Positions 32,798 to 40,753 are shown, counted from the first letter of the stretch. The stretch is DNA of 41,104 bases from Candidatus Obscuribacter sp. (GCA_016712465.1 JADJQZ010000004.1:1-41104); one strand, 5' to 3'. The notes: generated by a model from the sequence alone, not told the origin. Program-made: numbers and translations.

Positions 32798-33381
32798 TGC
32801 CGGCGGAGCTCAAGGCAACGGGAGTGATGGTAGGGTCGACGGTGGCGGCCTTCTTCACGTTCTTTGCCGGCTACAACATCTTTCATTTCTTGTGTGGGGA
32901 CTGGACGATATCGACGTTTCTTGCAGGGGTGGCGGCGGTGTTTGCGTTCAGGTTGATACCGGTTTTGTACTTGTCGAAGGACCCCGAGATATTCAGACCG
33001 GCAGCGAGGCCGTACAAATTGACGCCGATGTATGCGCTGACGGAAGTGAAGGATGGTATATCGACGCAGTATTTCGGGGAGAGGCGGTGGCACCTGGAGA
33101 ATGTCAACCCGGAGAGCCTGACCCTCTTCTATGTCTGCCGGTTCTTTCAGGAGATGGGAACGGGGGAGGCGGCAACGAGGGTGGAGTCGGTGGTGACGAT
33201 GAAGGTGCAGGTGACGGCTGTAGGGGAATTGTCGACGGTGCAGGTGGACTTCGATACGATAGCGGGCGGGGTGAGCCAGGCGGTGAATGACTTGTGCACG
33301 GCGACTGCGCAGTTTATCGAGCAGAAGCTACTGAGGCTTTCGGAGCAGTTGAACCAGGCGCAAGAAGGAGGGGGAGCGTGA
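32794..33381 (+). CDS. Two-TM membrane protein of the mobilization operon
   Basis: 195 residues from ATG 32794 (ATGA overlap with the J-domain gene). Two hydrophobic helices, about 10-33 (GVMVGSTVAAFFTFFAGYNI) and 38-60 (ISTFLAGVAAVFAFRLIPVL), form a hairpin. A soluble beta-rich domain follows (STQYFGERRWHLENVNPESL, VTMKVQVTAVGELSTVQVDF). The C-terminal helix is Gln-rich. No family recognised. A frame continues upstream to 32662 but would overlap the previous gene by 136 bp. The context suggests a membrane partner of the anchorless coupling ATPase. Confidence 0.78.
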   Translation: MMPAELKATGVMVGSTVAAFFTFFAGYNIFHFLCGDWTISTFLAGVAAVFAFRLIPVLYLSKDPEIFRPAARPYKLTPMYALTEVKDGISTQYFGERRWHLENVNPESLTLFYVCRFFQEMGTGEAATRVESVVTMKVQVTAVGELSTVQVDFDTIAGGVSQAVNDLCTATAQFIEQKLLRLSEQLNQAQEGGGA

Positions 33382-33989
33382 AGAAACTTTTGGCAATGGC
33401 GGCGCTAGCACTGGTGATCGCGGTACAGGCACCAGTCGGGGCACAGAATCCCAAAAGGAAGGCGGAGATGTCTGTTCTGGTGGGCCAGATGATGGAGCCG
33501 GGGCTGATAGCGGCGAGGGGAGCATTTGGCGGGAAGGTACCGTTGGGGCAGTACTTGGTAGAGCCGCATACGGTGTATCGGTCAGGCTATGAGAAAGTGT
33601 CGCCAGCAGCGATGGCGAGGTGGGCTCTGGCGCTGCACGACTATGTGAAGCTGAAGGGTGGCGGCTACGCCAAGTATCAGGAGTATGTGGCAGCAAGCGG
33701 CAAGAAAGAGAAGCTCTATCCGGCATTTGGGACGATGAAGGATGAGGCGACGGATGGACCGCTGGAGAAAGCCCACGTCAAATATAGCTGGCAGAAGGAC
33801 TTTGCTAAGGTGTGGTGGGGCCAGCAGGACCAGGGCTATGCCAAGGCGGTGATGAAAGACTGGTGGCTGAATGACGCCGTCCTGGATGGGACTGTATTGT
33901 GGACGGCGTATGAAGCCAACGAAGTGAAGAGTGCGGATGCGCATGCTTGGAGGGATGCTGAGCTTGCGAAGATGGTGAAGAAGAAGTGA
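33378..33989 (+). CDS. Exported protein of unknown function
   Basis: 203 residues from GTG 33378, overlapping the previous stop (GTGA). Signal peptide MKKLLAMAALALVIAVQAPV with likely cleavage after VGA near residue 23. The mature domain is rich in Lys, Tyr and Trp (VEPHTVYRSGYEKVSPAAMA, LHDYVKLKGGGYAKYQEYVA, WWGQQDQGYAKAVMKDWWLN). No family recognised and no enzyme motif visible. It closes the run of overlapping mobilization genes, so a periplasmic part in transfer or surface contact is possible. Confidence 0.75.
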   Translation: MKKLLAMAALALVIAVQAPVGAQNPKRKAEMSVLVGQMMEPGLIAARGAFGGKVPLGQYLVEPHTVYRSGYEKVSPAAMARWALALHDYVKLKGGGYAKYQEYVAASGKKEKLYPAFGTMKDEATDGPLEKAHVKYSWQKDFAKVWWGQQDQGYAKAVMKDWWLNDAVLDGTVLWTAYEANEVKSADAHAWRDAELAKMVKKK

Positions 33990-33999
33990 GGGAAACGGC

Positions 34000-34521
34000 A
34001 TGGTAATTGCAGCGCATGAGGTCCGCCCCATTCCGACGATGGGGATAGCAGACTTTGGGAAAATGAGTTTGGCTTTGTTTGCCTCCTGTGTGATCGTCAG
34101 TATTGCTCCGCTGTGGCTGCCAGCGGTTGAAACTCCAGCGAGTCTGAATGAGAGGGTGGTTCATTGCTCCGGTCTGACTGGAACTGACAGAGGTACCGGG
34201 ATATTGCTCAGCCAGCAGTACGCGCTCGCTTTGGAGATCCTCGGACTGCCAAAAGATACGCCAGCGAAAACTATGCTGAATATTGTCGCAAACCGCCTCA
34301 GCCATGCGAAGCGTGCAGGGCTAGGACCCGCTGAAGAAGCCGCCTATGTGCTTGGTGTCGATTGCGGAGCATTATCGCAAGACCAGCTCAAGAAACGACT
34401 GATGCTTATTGATGCGGTGATGGTTTTACACATGGCCGGTGACTCCACCTACCGCTATGGATGCGCGGAGCTGGCTGTACCTACGTCATTTTTGTTATTG
34501 AGTCCTGGAAAACCCGGTTAA
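34000..34521 (+). CDS. Membrane-anchored or exported protein of unknown function
   Basis: 173 residues from ATG 34000, with GAGGGA upstream, ten bases after the previous stop. A hydrophobic segment at about residues 22-43 (MSLALFASCVIVSIAPLWLP) acts as an anchor or late signal peptide after a 21-residue polar start. The rest is helical (LLSQQYALALEILGLPKDTP, KKRLMLIDAVMVLHMAG) with two or three cysteines. No family recognised. Base composition already returns to normal here, so it may belong to the following accessory cassette rather than to the mobilization operon. Confidence 0.68.
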   Translation: MVIAAHEVRPIPTMGIADFGKMSLALFASCVIVSIAPLWLPAVETPASLNERVVHCSGLTGTDRGTGILLSQQYALALEILGLPKDTPAKTMLNIVANRLSHAKRAGLGPAEEAAYVLGVDCGALSQDQLKKRLMLIDAVMVLHMAGDSTYRYGCAELAVPTSFLLLSPGKPG

Positions 34522-34534
34522 ACTGCGAAAGTAT

Positions 34535-35524
34535 TTGCTGCTGCGTCAGTTGTGTGTCCCCCGATCAACAAGGAGTAAACGTAGAGCCTTGGTTTCTAAG
34601 CACATTGAAGAAATACTAGAGCCACATCCATACAATCGGCGAAGCCCATCGGTGGCAAAAGCTCATCCAGAACTGGCACAAGAGTGGTTCTATGAGCGCA
34701 ATTGTGGCTTTGGACCAGAGGATTTTTCTTATGGCTCTAATGTGAGGGTCTGGTGGCAGTGTGAGCGAGACCCTGAACACATCTGGAAAGCGCAGATTTC
34801 CCAACGATGTATATGCAACCGAGATTGTCCGTTTTGTTTCGGAAAGTATCTCAGAAGCACACCGGTGATAAATGAGCGTTCCCTTGCCGTAAGAGCACCG
34901 GAGCTAGCAAAACAATGGCATAAGGATAAGAATGGCAATCTGAAACCGGAAAATGTGCTTGCGGGCTCAAACAGAAAAATCTGGTGGCAGTGCCAGAACA
35001 ACCCAGACCATGCCTGGCAGGCCAACCTAAAATCACGCGTCGACGGACGGGGATGTCCACTGTGTTACGACGACCGTCTCCTCGATTTGGCTGATTTCCC
35101 GGAAATTTACAAGTTCTTTGATGGAAAGAAAAACCCAGGCGTAAGCCCGAATCGATTGACCACTACCGCTGTTTATTGGTGGAGATGCCCAAAAGGGCAA
35201 GATCATAGCTGGCAAAGCCGCTTTCGAAAGAAAACTCTATTTTGTCCATATTGCCGAAATAGAAAAGTCTCAAAAACCAATTCACTCGCCACTCTGTATC
35301 CAAAAGTGGCACAGCAGTTGCATCCTACTAAGAATGGTGAATTGACTGCTGATAAGATTACGGCCTATTCTTCCAAGCGAGTCTGGTGGCGCTGTGCTTA
35401 TAAGCCCACGCACGTTTGGTGCACGGCAGTAAACAATAGGACTCGGTTGGAAAGCGGCTGTCCAGAGTGTCATCAGATGCGCCGCTCCAGTATTGGAAAA
35501 AGGCCGACTCTTAACAAACGCTGA
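34535..35524 (+). CDS. Zinc-ribbon-repeat protein (PF14311-like), four modules
   Basis: 329 codons. Four clean units of the PF14311 'probable zinc-ribbon' family, each with W-W-x-C, H-x-W and C-P-x-C: cysteines near 76/98-101, 153/174-177, 218/237-240 and 287/309-312. Spacers have the family form H-P-E-L-A-x-x-W, x-x-x-x-N, then GSN-x-x-W-W (e.g. APELAKQWHKDKNG, LAGSNRKIWWQC). There is no nuclease domain, although such ribbons often accompany restriction-like nucleases. The end (GCPECHQMRR) and the segment NRKVSKTNSLATLYP match the larger protein at 9452, so the two are paralogues. Start uncertain: TTG 34535, or TTG 34589 downstream of an AAGGAG. It overlaps the next gene by 32 bp. Confidence 0.85.
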   Translation: MLLRQLCVPRSTRSKRRALVSKHIEEILEPHPYNRRSPSVAKAHPELAQEWFYERNCGFGPEDFSYGSNVRVWWQCERDPEHIWKAQISQRCICNRDCPFCFGKYLRSTPVINERSLAVRAPELAKQWHKDKNGNLKPENVLAGSNRKIWWQCQNNPDHAWQANLKSRVDGRGCPLCYDDRLLDLADFPEIYKFFDGKKNPGVSPNRLTTTAVYWWRCPKGQDHSWQSRFRKKTLFCPYCRNRKVSKTNSLATLYPKVAQQLHPTKNGELTADKITAYSSKRVWWRCAYKPTHVWCTAVNNRTRLESGCPECHQMRRSSIGKRPTLNKR

Positions 35525-36545
35525 GTGTGCACGCCACATTGAGAAACTCGGGAGCCTATTTCCATGGTTCCTTGCTGCTCCCGCCTACCAAAGAGAATAC
35601 AAATATCTTTCAATGCGCTATGATTTTTTGCCATTCCCTGCCGGAGCAGCGTTTCTCATGAAGGATCACTCTTTACTTGAAACTGGACTGGAATTTGTTA
35701 AATTTGGACTCAGTGCCTTAGTACAGGAACAGCGACAGAGGGAGGATCTAATTTACTCACTGCTCTATTTTTGGACAGGTACTGAACTCTTATTGAAAGC
35801 TCCTTTGGCGGAGGAACATTGGTCCTTAGTCTTTGAAGATACAGATAAGGCAAACCGTGCTGCATATAATTCAGGCGACTTTATAAGCGTGAATTTTGAT
35901 AACGCTGTTTCTCGACTCGCTGGTGTCCGCAATATAAAAGTAACACCTGAACAGAAGACTGCACTTCGATCTGTCCGTGATATGAGAAATAAACTAATGC
36001 ATTTCGGCATCCTTCAAACAGATTCGGCAGTTTCATCCATAATTGCTCAGGCGCTACATTTTCTTTGCAATGATTACCGGAGACAGGCTTTTCCTAACGA
36101 TGACTTCTCCGAAATTATTCGCCTTGCACACCAGCTAGACGAATTTATTGAGCATGGCATGTCGCTGATAAAAGAAAGATTGTGCAAGATAAGAGAAAGC
36201 GGTGAGTTGATATTGAGATGCCCGCACTGCCACCAACTTGCTGGTATTCTTACTCCTCCTGGAAAGTGGTCATGTCTCTTTTGCAGTTCGACGGAGCTGG
36301 ATAGCTTAGGTATTTGGGAAGTAAATGGGCTTCATCCACCAGCTTGGACCTCTGCTGATATGCATCAAGGATGTTGTAATGACCTGGTTCTCGAAATTGA
36401 GGAGTATGACGGAGATGGTGTTCCAACATCACAGATCTTTATATGTTGTGCTTGCGCTAGGAAGGAAGAGCAGCTTGTTGAATTTTATGATAAAGACGAC
36501 AGGTGTGGCGCCTGTGGCGGAGTTCCAGATCATGAGCATGACTAA
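35493..36545 (+). CDS. HEPN-like protein with C-terminal zinc knuckles
   Basis: 350 residues from TTG 35493, overlapping the zinc-ribbon gene by 32 bp; the next in-frame ATG, at 35613, would remove a conserved-looking opening. Residues about 60-225 are all-helical and contain RDMRNKLMHFG, with Arg165-Asn166 and His170. This is the R-N-x-x-x-H form of the HEPN ribonuclease motif. Residues 240-265 hold a zinc ribbon (LRCPHCHQLAG, WSCLFC), and residues 294-341 more Cys pairs (CC, FICCACAR, RCGACGG). HEPN proteins are RNases in toxin-antitoxin, CRISPR and other defence modules. The single motif and my unaided reading make HEPN membership likely, not certain. The pairing with a zinc-ribbon repeat protein suggests one functional unit. 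Confidence 0.72.
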   Translation: MEKGRLLTNAECARHIEKLGSLFPWFLAAPAYQREYKYLSMRYDFLPFPAGAAFLMKDHSLLETGLEFVKFGLSALVQEQRQREDLIYSLLYFWTGTELLLKAPLAEEHWSLVFEDTDKANRAAYNSGDFISVNFDNAVSRLAGVRNIKVTPEQKTALRSVRDMRNKLMHFGILQTDSAVSSIIAQALHFLCNDYRRQAFPNDDFSEIIRLAHQLDEFIEHGMSLIKERLCKIRESGELILRCPHCHQLAGILTPPGKWSCLFCSSTELDSLGIWEVNGLHPPAWTSADMHQGCCNDLVLEIEEYDGDGVPTSQIFICCACARKEEQLVEFYDKDDRCGACGGVPDHEHD

Positions 36546-36732
36546 CTACTCGCCCAGCCCCTCGGATTTTACCGTTGGCTGTTTTCGGGGGTTGAGTAGT
36601 AATGGACCGAAAACGTACGATAAGGTTCTTGGCAGCAACCAGAAGGCTGATACACGAGGAAAAAGCGTCATTGGTGAAATTCTCAAAACTCATGGGAGTT
36701 ATGGCAGCTCCGATCTGAGCTGTTGAGATGAG

Positions 36733-36796
36733 TTTTGAGAAGCCAGATCCTCGCATTCTTCGTCAACAGGGCTTCTCAATTGATCGCTTCTCAAAA
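36733..36796. repeat. 11-bp inverted repeat with extra half-sites
   Basis: TTTTGAGAAGC (36733-36743) and GCTTCTCAAAA (36786-36796) are perfect inverse copies. A third half-site, GCTTCTCAA, lies at 36771-36779 between them, and TTCTCAAAAC at about 36681. Clustered half-sites suggest a protein-binding region. Confidence 0.55.
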
Positions 36797-37029
36797 ATGG
36801 TCGTTTGTGCGAATGGTCCGGTAATCACTAACGTACGTTTTCGTTCCGATGTTACTCTGACCCCAGAATGCTCTCTTTTTACCTACCCGGCGCTTGGCGT
36901 TTCCCTACGTTACACCGGACCCTTTGCAACAGTCGCGGGAGAAAGGCTCTTTAAAGTAGTAGTTTGCAAGTGTCCGCTGTTTACCTCCGCAAGAGCCGGC
37001 CCGTGAATCCTCGAAAAGCCGGCTGTAGC

Positions 37030-37101
37030 ATCACAAGTCTTGGGGCAGGTCTCACGGTTCGATTCTTACGTGACCCAAAGCGCAGCACAGAAACTTGTGA
37101 T
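37030..37101 (-). terminator. Nested inverted repeats downstream of the Par-like gene
   Basis: Outer arms ATCACAAGT (37030-37038) and ACTTGTGAT (37093-37101); inner arms TCACG/CGTGA around 37052-37073. They could form a cruciform or a long hairpin 45 bp after the stop at 37146. No U-tract, so a terminator role is tentative. Confidence 0.4.
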
Positions 37102-37145
37102 ATCAGTAATTATCAGGAGCTTTTTTGACCCCCCTGTTTGCCTCC

Positions 37146-37856
37146 TCACTTCAAGCCTAGCGCTCTCTTCCACCAAGGCGCCTGTAGTTTTTCCACGGTC
37201 TCCCTCAGTGAAGCCAAATCATTAGCTAATGCAATCGCTTCATTTGCTTTCTCTTCAAGCCTTCTTTTTTCCTCTGCCGTCCATGCTAGCTCCTCTGCTG
37301 TTTTTGATTTCTCCTGCTCTAGTAAGCGAACCTGCTTGTTTAAAGCCTCAACCTCCAAAGCTTTTAACTCAGCAGCTTTCCGCTCTTCGTCCGCCTGTTT
37401 CTGAAAATCAGGGAGTAGTCGCAGTTGCCGTCTTTGATCTTCAATAATCCGCTCTTGTTCTCGCAGCGCTAGTGCCTGGTTCTCAATCCTCTCAGCCAAT
37501 GGCTTGACAAGTTTTTCAGCCATTAGCTCTAAACGCTCCATTTCAACCTGTCGCCAGTTTCCTGGCTCAAGAGAGAGCTCCTCTTCCTCGTTGAAACTTA
37601 CCTCCTCGGCATCGATGGCTTCGCTATCGCTTACCTCAAAATTAAGACCTCTCTGAGACTCGCCACCACTCGGACCGCCTTCCGTTTTCTGAAGTGCTTC
37701 GATAATGTCCTTGGTCGGCCATACTCGCCATTCAGACTTTCCATATTGATTTTTCGACCTAGTTCCCTTGAGGTCCCCGTTTTGAAGCTTGTATTGAATA
37801 GCCCGGGGCGAGAGCCCTAATGCGGCCGCTGCTTGCTTTACTGAAATCGTCTTCAC
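37146..37856 (-). CDS. KfrA/Par-like DNA-binding coiled-coil protein, putative partition protein
   Basis: 236 residues. Residues 1-50 form a MerR/excisionase-like winged helix (SVKQAAAALGLSPRAIQYKL, GKSEWRVWPTKD). An acidic linker follows (about 65-98), then about 120 residues of coiled coil (LREQERIIEDQRRQLRLL, LNKQVRLLEQEKSKTAEEL). The short end reads APWWKRALGLK. N-terminal helix-turn-helix, long coiled coil and a Trp-rich tip is the layout of the single-protein plasmid partition factors (pSK1 Par, KfrA-type), which bind repeats beside their own promoter. Just such a field (GCGAA/TTCGC, 37982-38552) lies upstream. No ParA ATPase gene exists in the window. Partition is inferred; transcriptional regulation is the alternative. 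Confidence 0.78.
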   Translation of the reverse strand: MKTISVKQAAAALGLSPRAIQYKLQNGDLKGTRSKNQYGKSEWRVWPTKDIIEALQKTEGGPSGGESQRGLNFEVSDSEAIDAEEVSFNEEEELSLEPGNWRQVEMERLELMAEKLVKPLAERIENQALALREQERIIEDQRRQLRLLPDFQKQADEERKAAELKALEVEALNKQVRLLEQEKSKTAEELAWTAEEKRRLEEKANEAIALANDLASLRETVEKLQAPWWKRALGLK

Positions 37857-37981
37857 GTTATGCCTCTATATTCAGTATCAATTTCTCGCATATATCGCAT
37901 CGTTTATGTCTACTTGATTATAAGACCTTCCCTCGTGATTTCAATCGAAATCCTCTCAGTTCATGCTGCTTTCCTTTCTTG

Positions 37982-38552
37982 GCGAAATCTATGCCTATAC
38001 TTTGTTCGCTGCTTGCGAAGGTGGTTCCCGATGCGCGGGCTTTGAATTCCAGACCATTTTCTGCATCACGTTATCTGATAACGAACTAGCTACCGAACCT
38101 TAACTAACTGGCTAGACATTGCCACATAGCATTACTTCGCAGTTTCGCAGTAGTCTTTCGCTCGTGGCGAAGACCACGCAGCGAAGGATGCGAAAAATTT
38201 CGCCGCCGGCTGCGAAATGGCGAAATCGGTAGCGAAATCGAGCCCCCCGTTTCGCCGCTAGGGACGAGTTGGTTTCGCAACCGCTCTACTCCAGTAGCGA
38301 AGAAAGTCACGGCGCACCCGGTGGGATGGCGGTTCGCTGGCTTCGCTACCGCCTGTCCTCCCTCGCTGGATCAGTGGTCGTATTTCGCTGTTGCTCCAAA
38401 CGGTAACGAAAGGAGTTTCGTCACGCTTCGCTCTGCACGAAGTGCCTTCGTGTTTGCTGGGTGGATTGTTTGGCGAAATGTGGCTACCGTTCGAGCTTGA
38501 TCAAGCTGGCGAAGCGTTGGCGAAATTTCGCTACTATGCGAAAAGCTGCGAA
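37982..38552. repeat. Dense GCGAA/TTCGC repeat field, candidate centromere or origin
   Basis: I count 26 copies of the pentamer GCGAA or its complement TTCGC between 37982 and 38552, 23 of them after 38136. About one is expected by chance in that length. Many extend to GCGAAAT or ATTTCGC, in both orientations, often 10-20 bp apart, e.g. 38212, 38220, 38232 and 38520, 38527. There is no fixed period. The field lies between the divergent Par-like and replication genes, the place for a partition site or origin. Confidence 0.82.
38069..38083. promoter_or_regulatory. 15-bp palindrome, possible operator
   Basis: CGTTATC-T-GATAACG is a perfect dyad, inside the intergenic region upstream of the Par-like gene. 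It is distinct from the GCGAA repeats and could be the operator of that gene or a recombination site. Confidence 0.5.
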
Positions 38553-38627
38553 TCCGCCCTTATTTAGATCTAAAGTGTTGATCGATTGCCGAGCACCTTA
38601 TATAGTGGCTGGTGGCACTTGGCATTG

Positions 38628-38656
38628 TTGACTTGTGTATGGTTGTTGAATATATC
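38628..38656 (+). promoter_or_regulatory. Promoter of the replication gene
   Basis: TTGACT (38628-38633), 17 bp, TATATC (38651-38656). Good sigma70 match with ideal spacing. Transcription would begin near 38663, about 200 bp before the replication gene, and first cross a small GGAGC/GCTCC stem and then the hairpin at 38710-38737. Confidence 0.6.
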
Positions 38657-38709
38657 GGAGCGGCTGCTCCCTAGAAAGTCGGTAATTTAACCAAACTTCT
38701 CATAAAGCA

Positions 38710-38737
38710 AAAGACATCGCTTGGGGCGATGCCTTTT
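38710..38737 (+). terminator. Terminator or attenuator in the leader of the replication gene
   Basis: CATCGC (38715-38720) pairs with GCGATG (38726-38731), a 5-base loop, extended by AAAG/CTTT pairs and followed by TTTT on the plus strand and, because of the flanking A-run, also on the minus strand. It lies between the promoter at 38628 and the gene start at 38866. Transcripts would stop about 75 bases after initiation unless it is overcome. Confidence 0.65.
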
Positions 38738-38865
38738 GAGAGACCTTTTTACGGATCTTATTATTCAATTGTCGTCGCGTCTGTTGAAGTGTCGCGAGAT
38801 GACATCAGGATAAACGACAGGTCCGCATAGGTCAACACGTCTTCTTTTAACCAAAAGGAGTGAGA

Positions 38866-40698
38866 TTGGCGGATTTTGCTATGCCGTTGCCTATGGAACA
38901 GGCGCCGGCGAAGAGATTTTGTCGGGAAAAATTCTTTCCTAAGGACTGGAGCCATGTAATGGCCGAGTTCTTGGGGCTGTTCCACCGGTATGGCTACATA
39001 TATAAGTCGAAGTTTGGTGGGGAATGGTTTTCGGCCCAGGAGAAGTGGTGCCTCAGTGATACTGAGATCCTGAAGGCGATTGCCTGCGAGCACCCGAAGT
39101 TTATCCTCGGGACCAGGGCGGCGAAGGCCAGCCGCTTTGCTGTGCTTGATATAGATGCCGGCAGCAAGTACCACAATAGCAAATCACTGGAAAAGCTCGT
39201 GGCTACACTATCGGCCGCCGGTCTTAAGGAATCCCGCCTTTACCGCTCGAGCTTTTCTGGTGGCTGGCACCTGTATATATTTTTTGAGGAGCCGATAAGC
39301 TCCAAGGACTTGAGGCGCCAACTGGTGAGGCTTCTTGAGCTTACTGGCTTTGTAGTGGCGAAGGGGGTTCTTGAAGTCTTTCCTTGCCCGGGTGATAGGT
39401 CTTTGGGCAACGGCATCCGGTTACCCTTACAAGAAGGCTTTGCCTTCCTGGACCTGGCCACCCAGGAAGTTCGGTATGAGAGGGAGGAGCTTTCCCCGAC
39501 CAAGGCCCTGGAGACATTTATTGACCATCTGAACGGCTGCGCCAATAGCTGGCATGATTTCCACCGGATGAGGGCGTATGTGGAACGGCTGACTGAAAGT
39601 CAGCAGCAGATAACTACAGATATCCAAGAGAGGTCTGTTCGCCAGGGGGTTCTGCTCCCGTTTAAGCGCCTTTCGAAGGGAGAGCCAGATAGTAGTGCTT
39701 CCGATATCGTTTTCGGGGTGTTCCAGGCTCTCCCGCCGGGGATGATCTCTGAGAACTGGGTTCGGGGCCGCTCTTACTACCAGGTCGGCCTGACCGGGCC
39801 GTCGCAGAGGGCTGACGCCCTGGTCTGCTTATCCCATTACCTCTTCTATGGCGATCCCGAAAATCGACTCTTGCCCCTGGGGTATGGCTACGACCAGGAG
39901 CGCAAGTTTGCTATTGAAAAGATATTGGAGCTCAAGCACAACGGACACAGCCGGGAGATAACCAGGGGCTCTGGTGACGCCAAGGAACAGATCGAAAGAG
40001 TATCGGCCTGGCTTCCGCTACGGCTACGTGGCAGCGCAGAGCATCAGCGCTATGAGAACAAGACACCTATAGCCTGGCAGAGGAACAGTGCCAACCTGAA
40101 GGCCGATGCCAGGGCAAGAATTGCGGCGGCCGTGTCCGAGTTCGAAAGTGACGGACTGTCCTTCAGCAACAGGGATCTGGCCGCCCGGGCCAAGTGCAGC
40201 ACCGACACTCTGTATAAGCACCAGGACCTCTGGAAGTCCGCCCAAAGCAAATTGCGGTCTGGACAGTCCTGCTTGGCAGCTGATCCAGGTGAATATAACG
40301 TTGTGGTGGGGGCGGATTCACAACAATCCAGCCCCCACTCGCAATCTCAATTTCAGGTTATGCCGCCAGGACGTCTGGCCGCTCGCCGGATAGTCGATGA
40401 ACTAAAGCTGCGCCAGTTGCGTCTGGAGAAACAGATCAAAAAAGACAGGCGCATCCAGGGTAGGGTGGCCTCCGATACCTGGCAAGAGAGAATTCGCTCA
40501 ATAACACCGGCGGATTTTTCGATGATCGACGTAAAGGAAATTCGGAAACTGCTGGCTGTATATCTTTCTGCCCTGCCTACTTCGCCCGACGAAGATGCTC
40601 AAGTCTGGCTGGCCTCATTAATAGCTACTGCTAAGAGTAGATTGATCTCTCACCAACTCTGCTATTCAGAACCTGGAATTCCTCCAGAGACAGGTTAG
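38866..40698 (+). CDS. Archaeo-eukaryotic primase-type replication protein
   Basis: About 610 residues. The N-terminal half has the archaeo-eukaryotic primase (AEP) signature: RFAVLDIDAGSKYH (metal-binding Asp95 and Asp97), SSFSGGWHLYIFFEEP (GG-x-H motif), and VLEVFPCPGDRSLGNGIRLP (third acidic residue and loop). Such primase-polymerases serve as initiator or primase on many plasmids. The middle (about 235-390) is a helical domain of the kind found after AEP cores. The C-terminus has a winged-helix-like segment (GLSFSNRDLAARAKCSTDTL) that may bind the origin, and a basic helix (LRLEKQIKKDRRIQGR). TTG 38866 is preferred, with AAGGAG five bases before it; GTG 38860 overlaps that site and ATG 38881 is the other option. 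It is the only replication gene in the window. Confidence 0.85.
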   Translation: MADFAMPLPMEQAPAKRFCREKFFPKDWSHVMAEFLGLFHRYGYIYKSKFGGEWFSAQEKWCLSDTEILKAIACEHPKFILGTRAAKASRFAVLDIDAGSKYHNSKSLEKLVATLSAAGLKESRLYRSSFSGGWHLYIFFEEPISSKDLRRQLVRLLELTGFVVAKGVLEVFPCPGDRSLGNGIRLPLQEGFAFLDLATQEVRYEREELSPTKALETFIDHLNGCANSWHDFHRMRAYVERLTESQQQITTDIQERSVRQGVLLPFKRLSKGEPDSSASDIVFGVFQALPPGMISENWVRGRSYYQVGLTGPSQRADALVCLSHYLFYGDPENRLLPLGYGYDQERKFAIEKILELKHNGHSREITRGSGDAKEQIERVSAWLPLRLRGSAEHQRYENKTPIAWQRNSANLKADARARIAAAVSEFESDGLSFSNRDLAARAKCSTDTLYKHQDLWKSAQSKLRSGQSCLAADPGEYNVVVGADSQQSSPHSQSQFQVMPPGRLAARRIVDELKLRQLRLEKQIKKDRRIQGRVASDTWQERIRSITPADFSMIDVKEIRKLLAVYLSALPTSPDEDAQVWLASLIATAKSRLISHQLCYSEPGIPPETG

Positions 40699-40753
40699 GA
40701 GACCATTCAAATTTACGATTGTCTGCTCAGCAGCTCTGCCATTCAGAACCCGG
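40654..40753. repeat. Pair of 23-bp direct repeats at the end of the replication gene
   Basis: The stretch at 40654-40676 (contains GCTATTCAGAACCTGG) recurs at 40731-40753 (contains GCCATTCAGAACCCGG), 20 of 23 bases equal, 77 bp apart. The first copy is inside the coding end, the second just after the stop. It could be a small duplication or a binding site. Confidence 0.55.

Larger units (their letters stand above)
36546..37145. other. 600-bp region with nested inverted repeats, no gene
   Basis: No supported gene; a plus-strand frame at 36728-37006 lacks family likeness. TTTTGAGAAGC (36733-36743) is inverted at 36786-36796, with extra TTCTCAA copies near 36681 and 36773. Further right, ATCACAAGT (37030-37038) pairs with ACTTGTGAT (37093-37101), enclosing TCACG/CGTGA. 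The second set lies just after the minus-strand Par-like gene and could end its transcript. Confidence 0.5.

Noticed and set aside
36728..37006. 92-codon plus-strand frame
   Set aside because: It crosses the inverted repeats, has no recognisable domain and no good start signal.
37049..37080. tRNA-like T-loop, GGTTCGATTC, near 37056
   Set aside because: The flanking bases do not pair into a five-base T stem (CACGG against CTTAC), and no acceptor or anticodon arm can be built around it.
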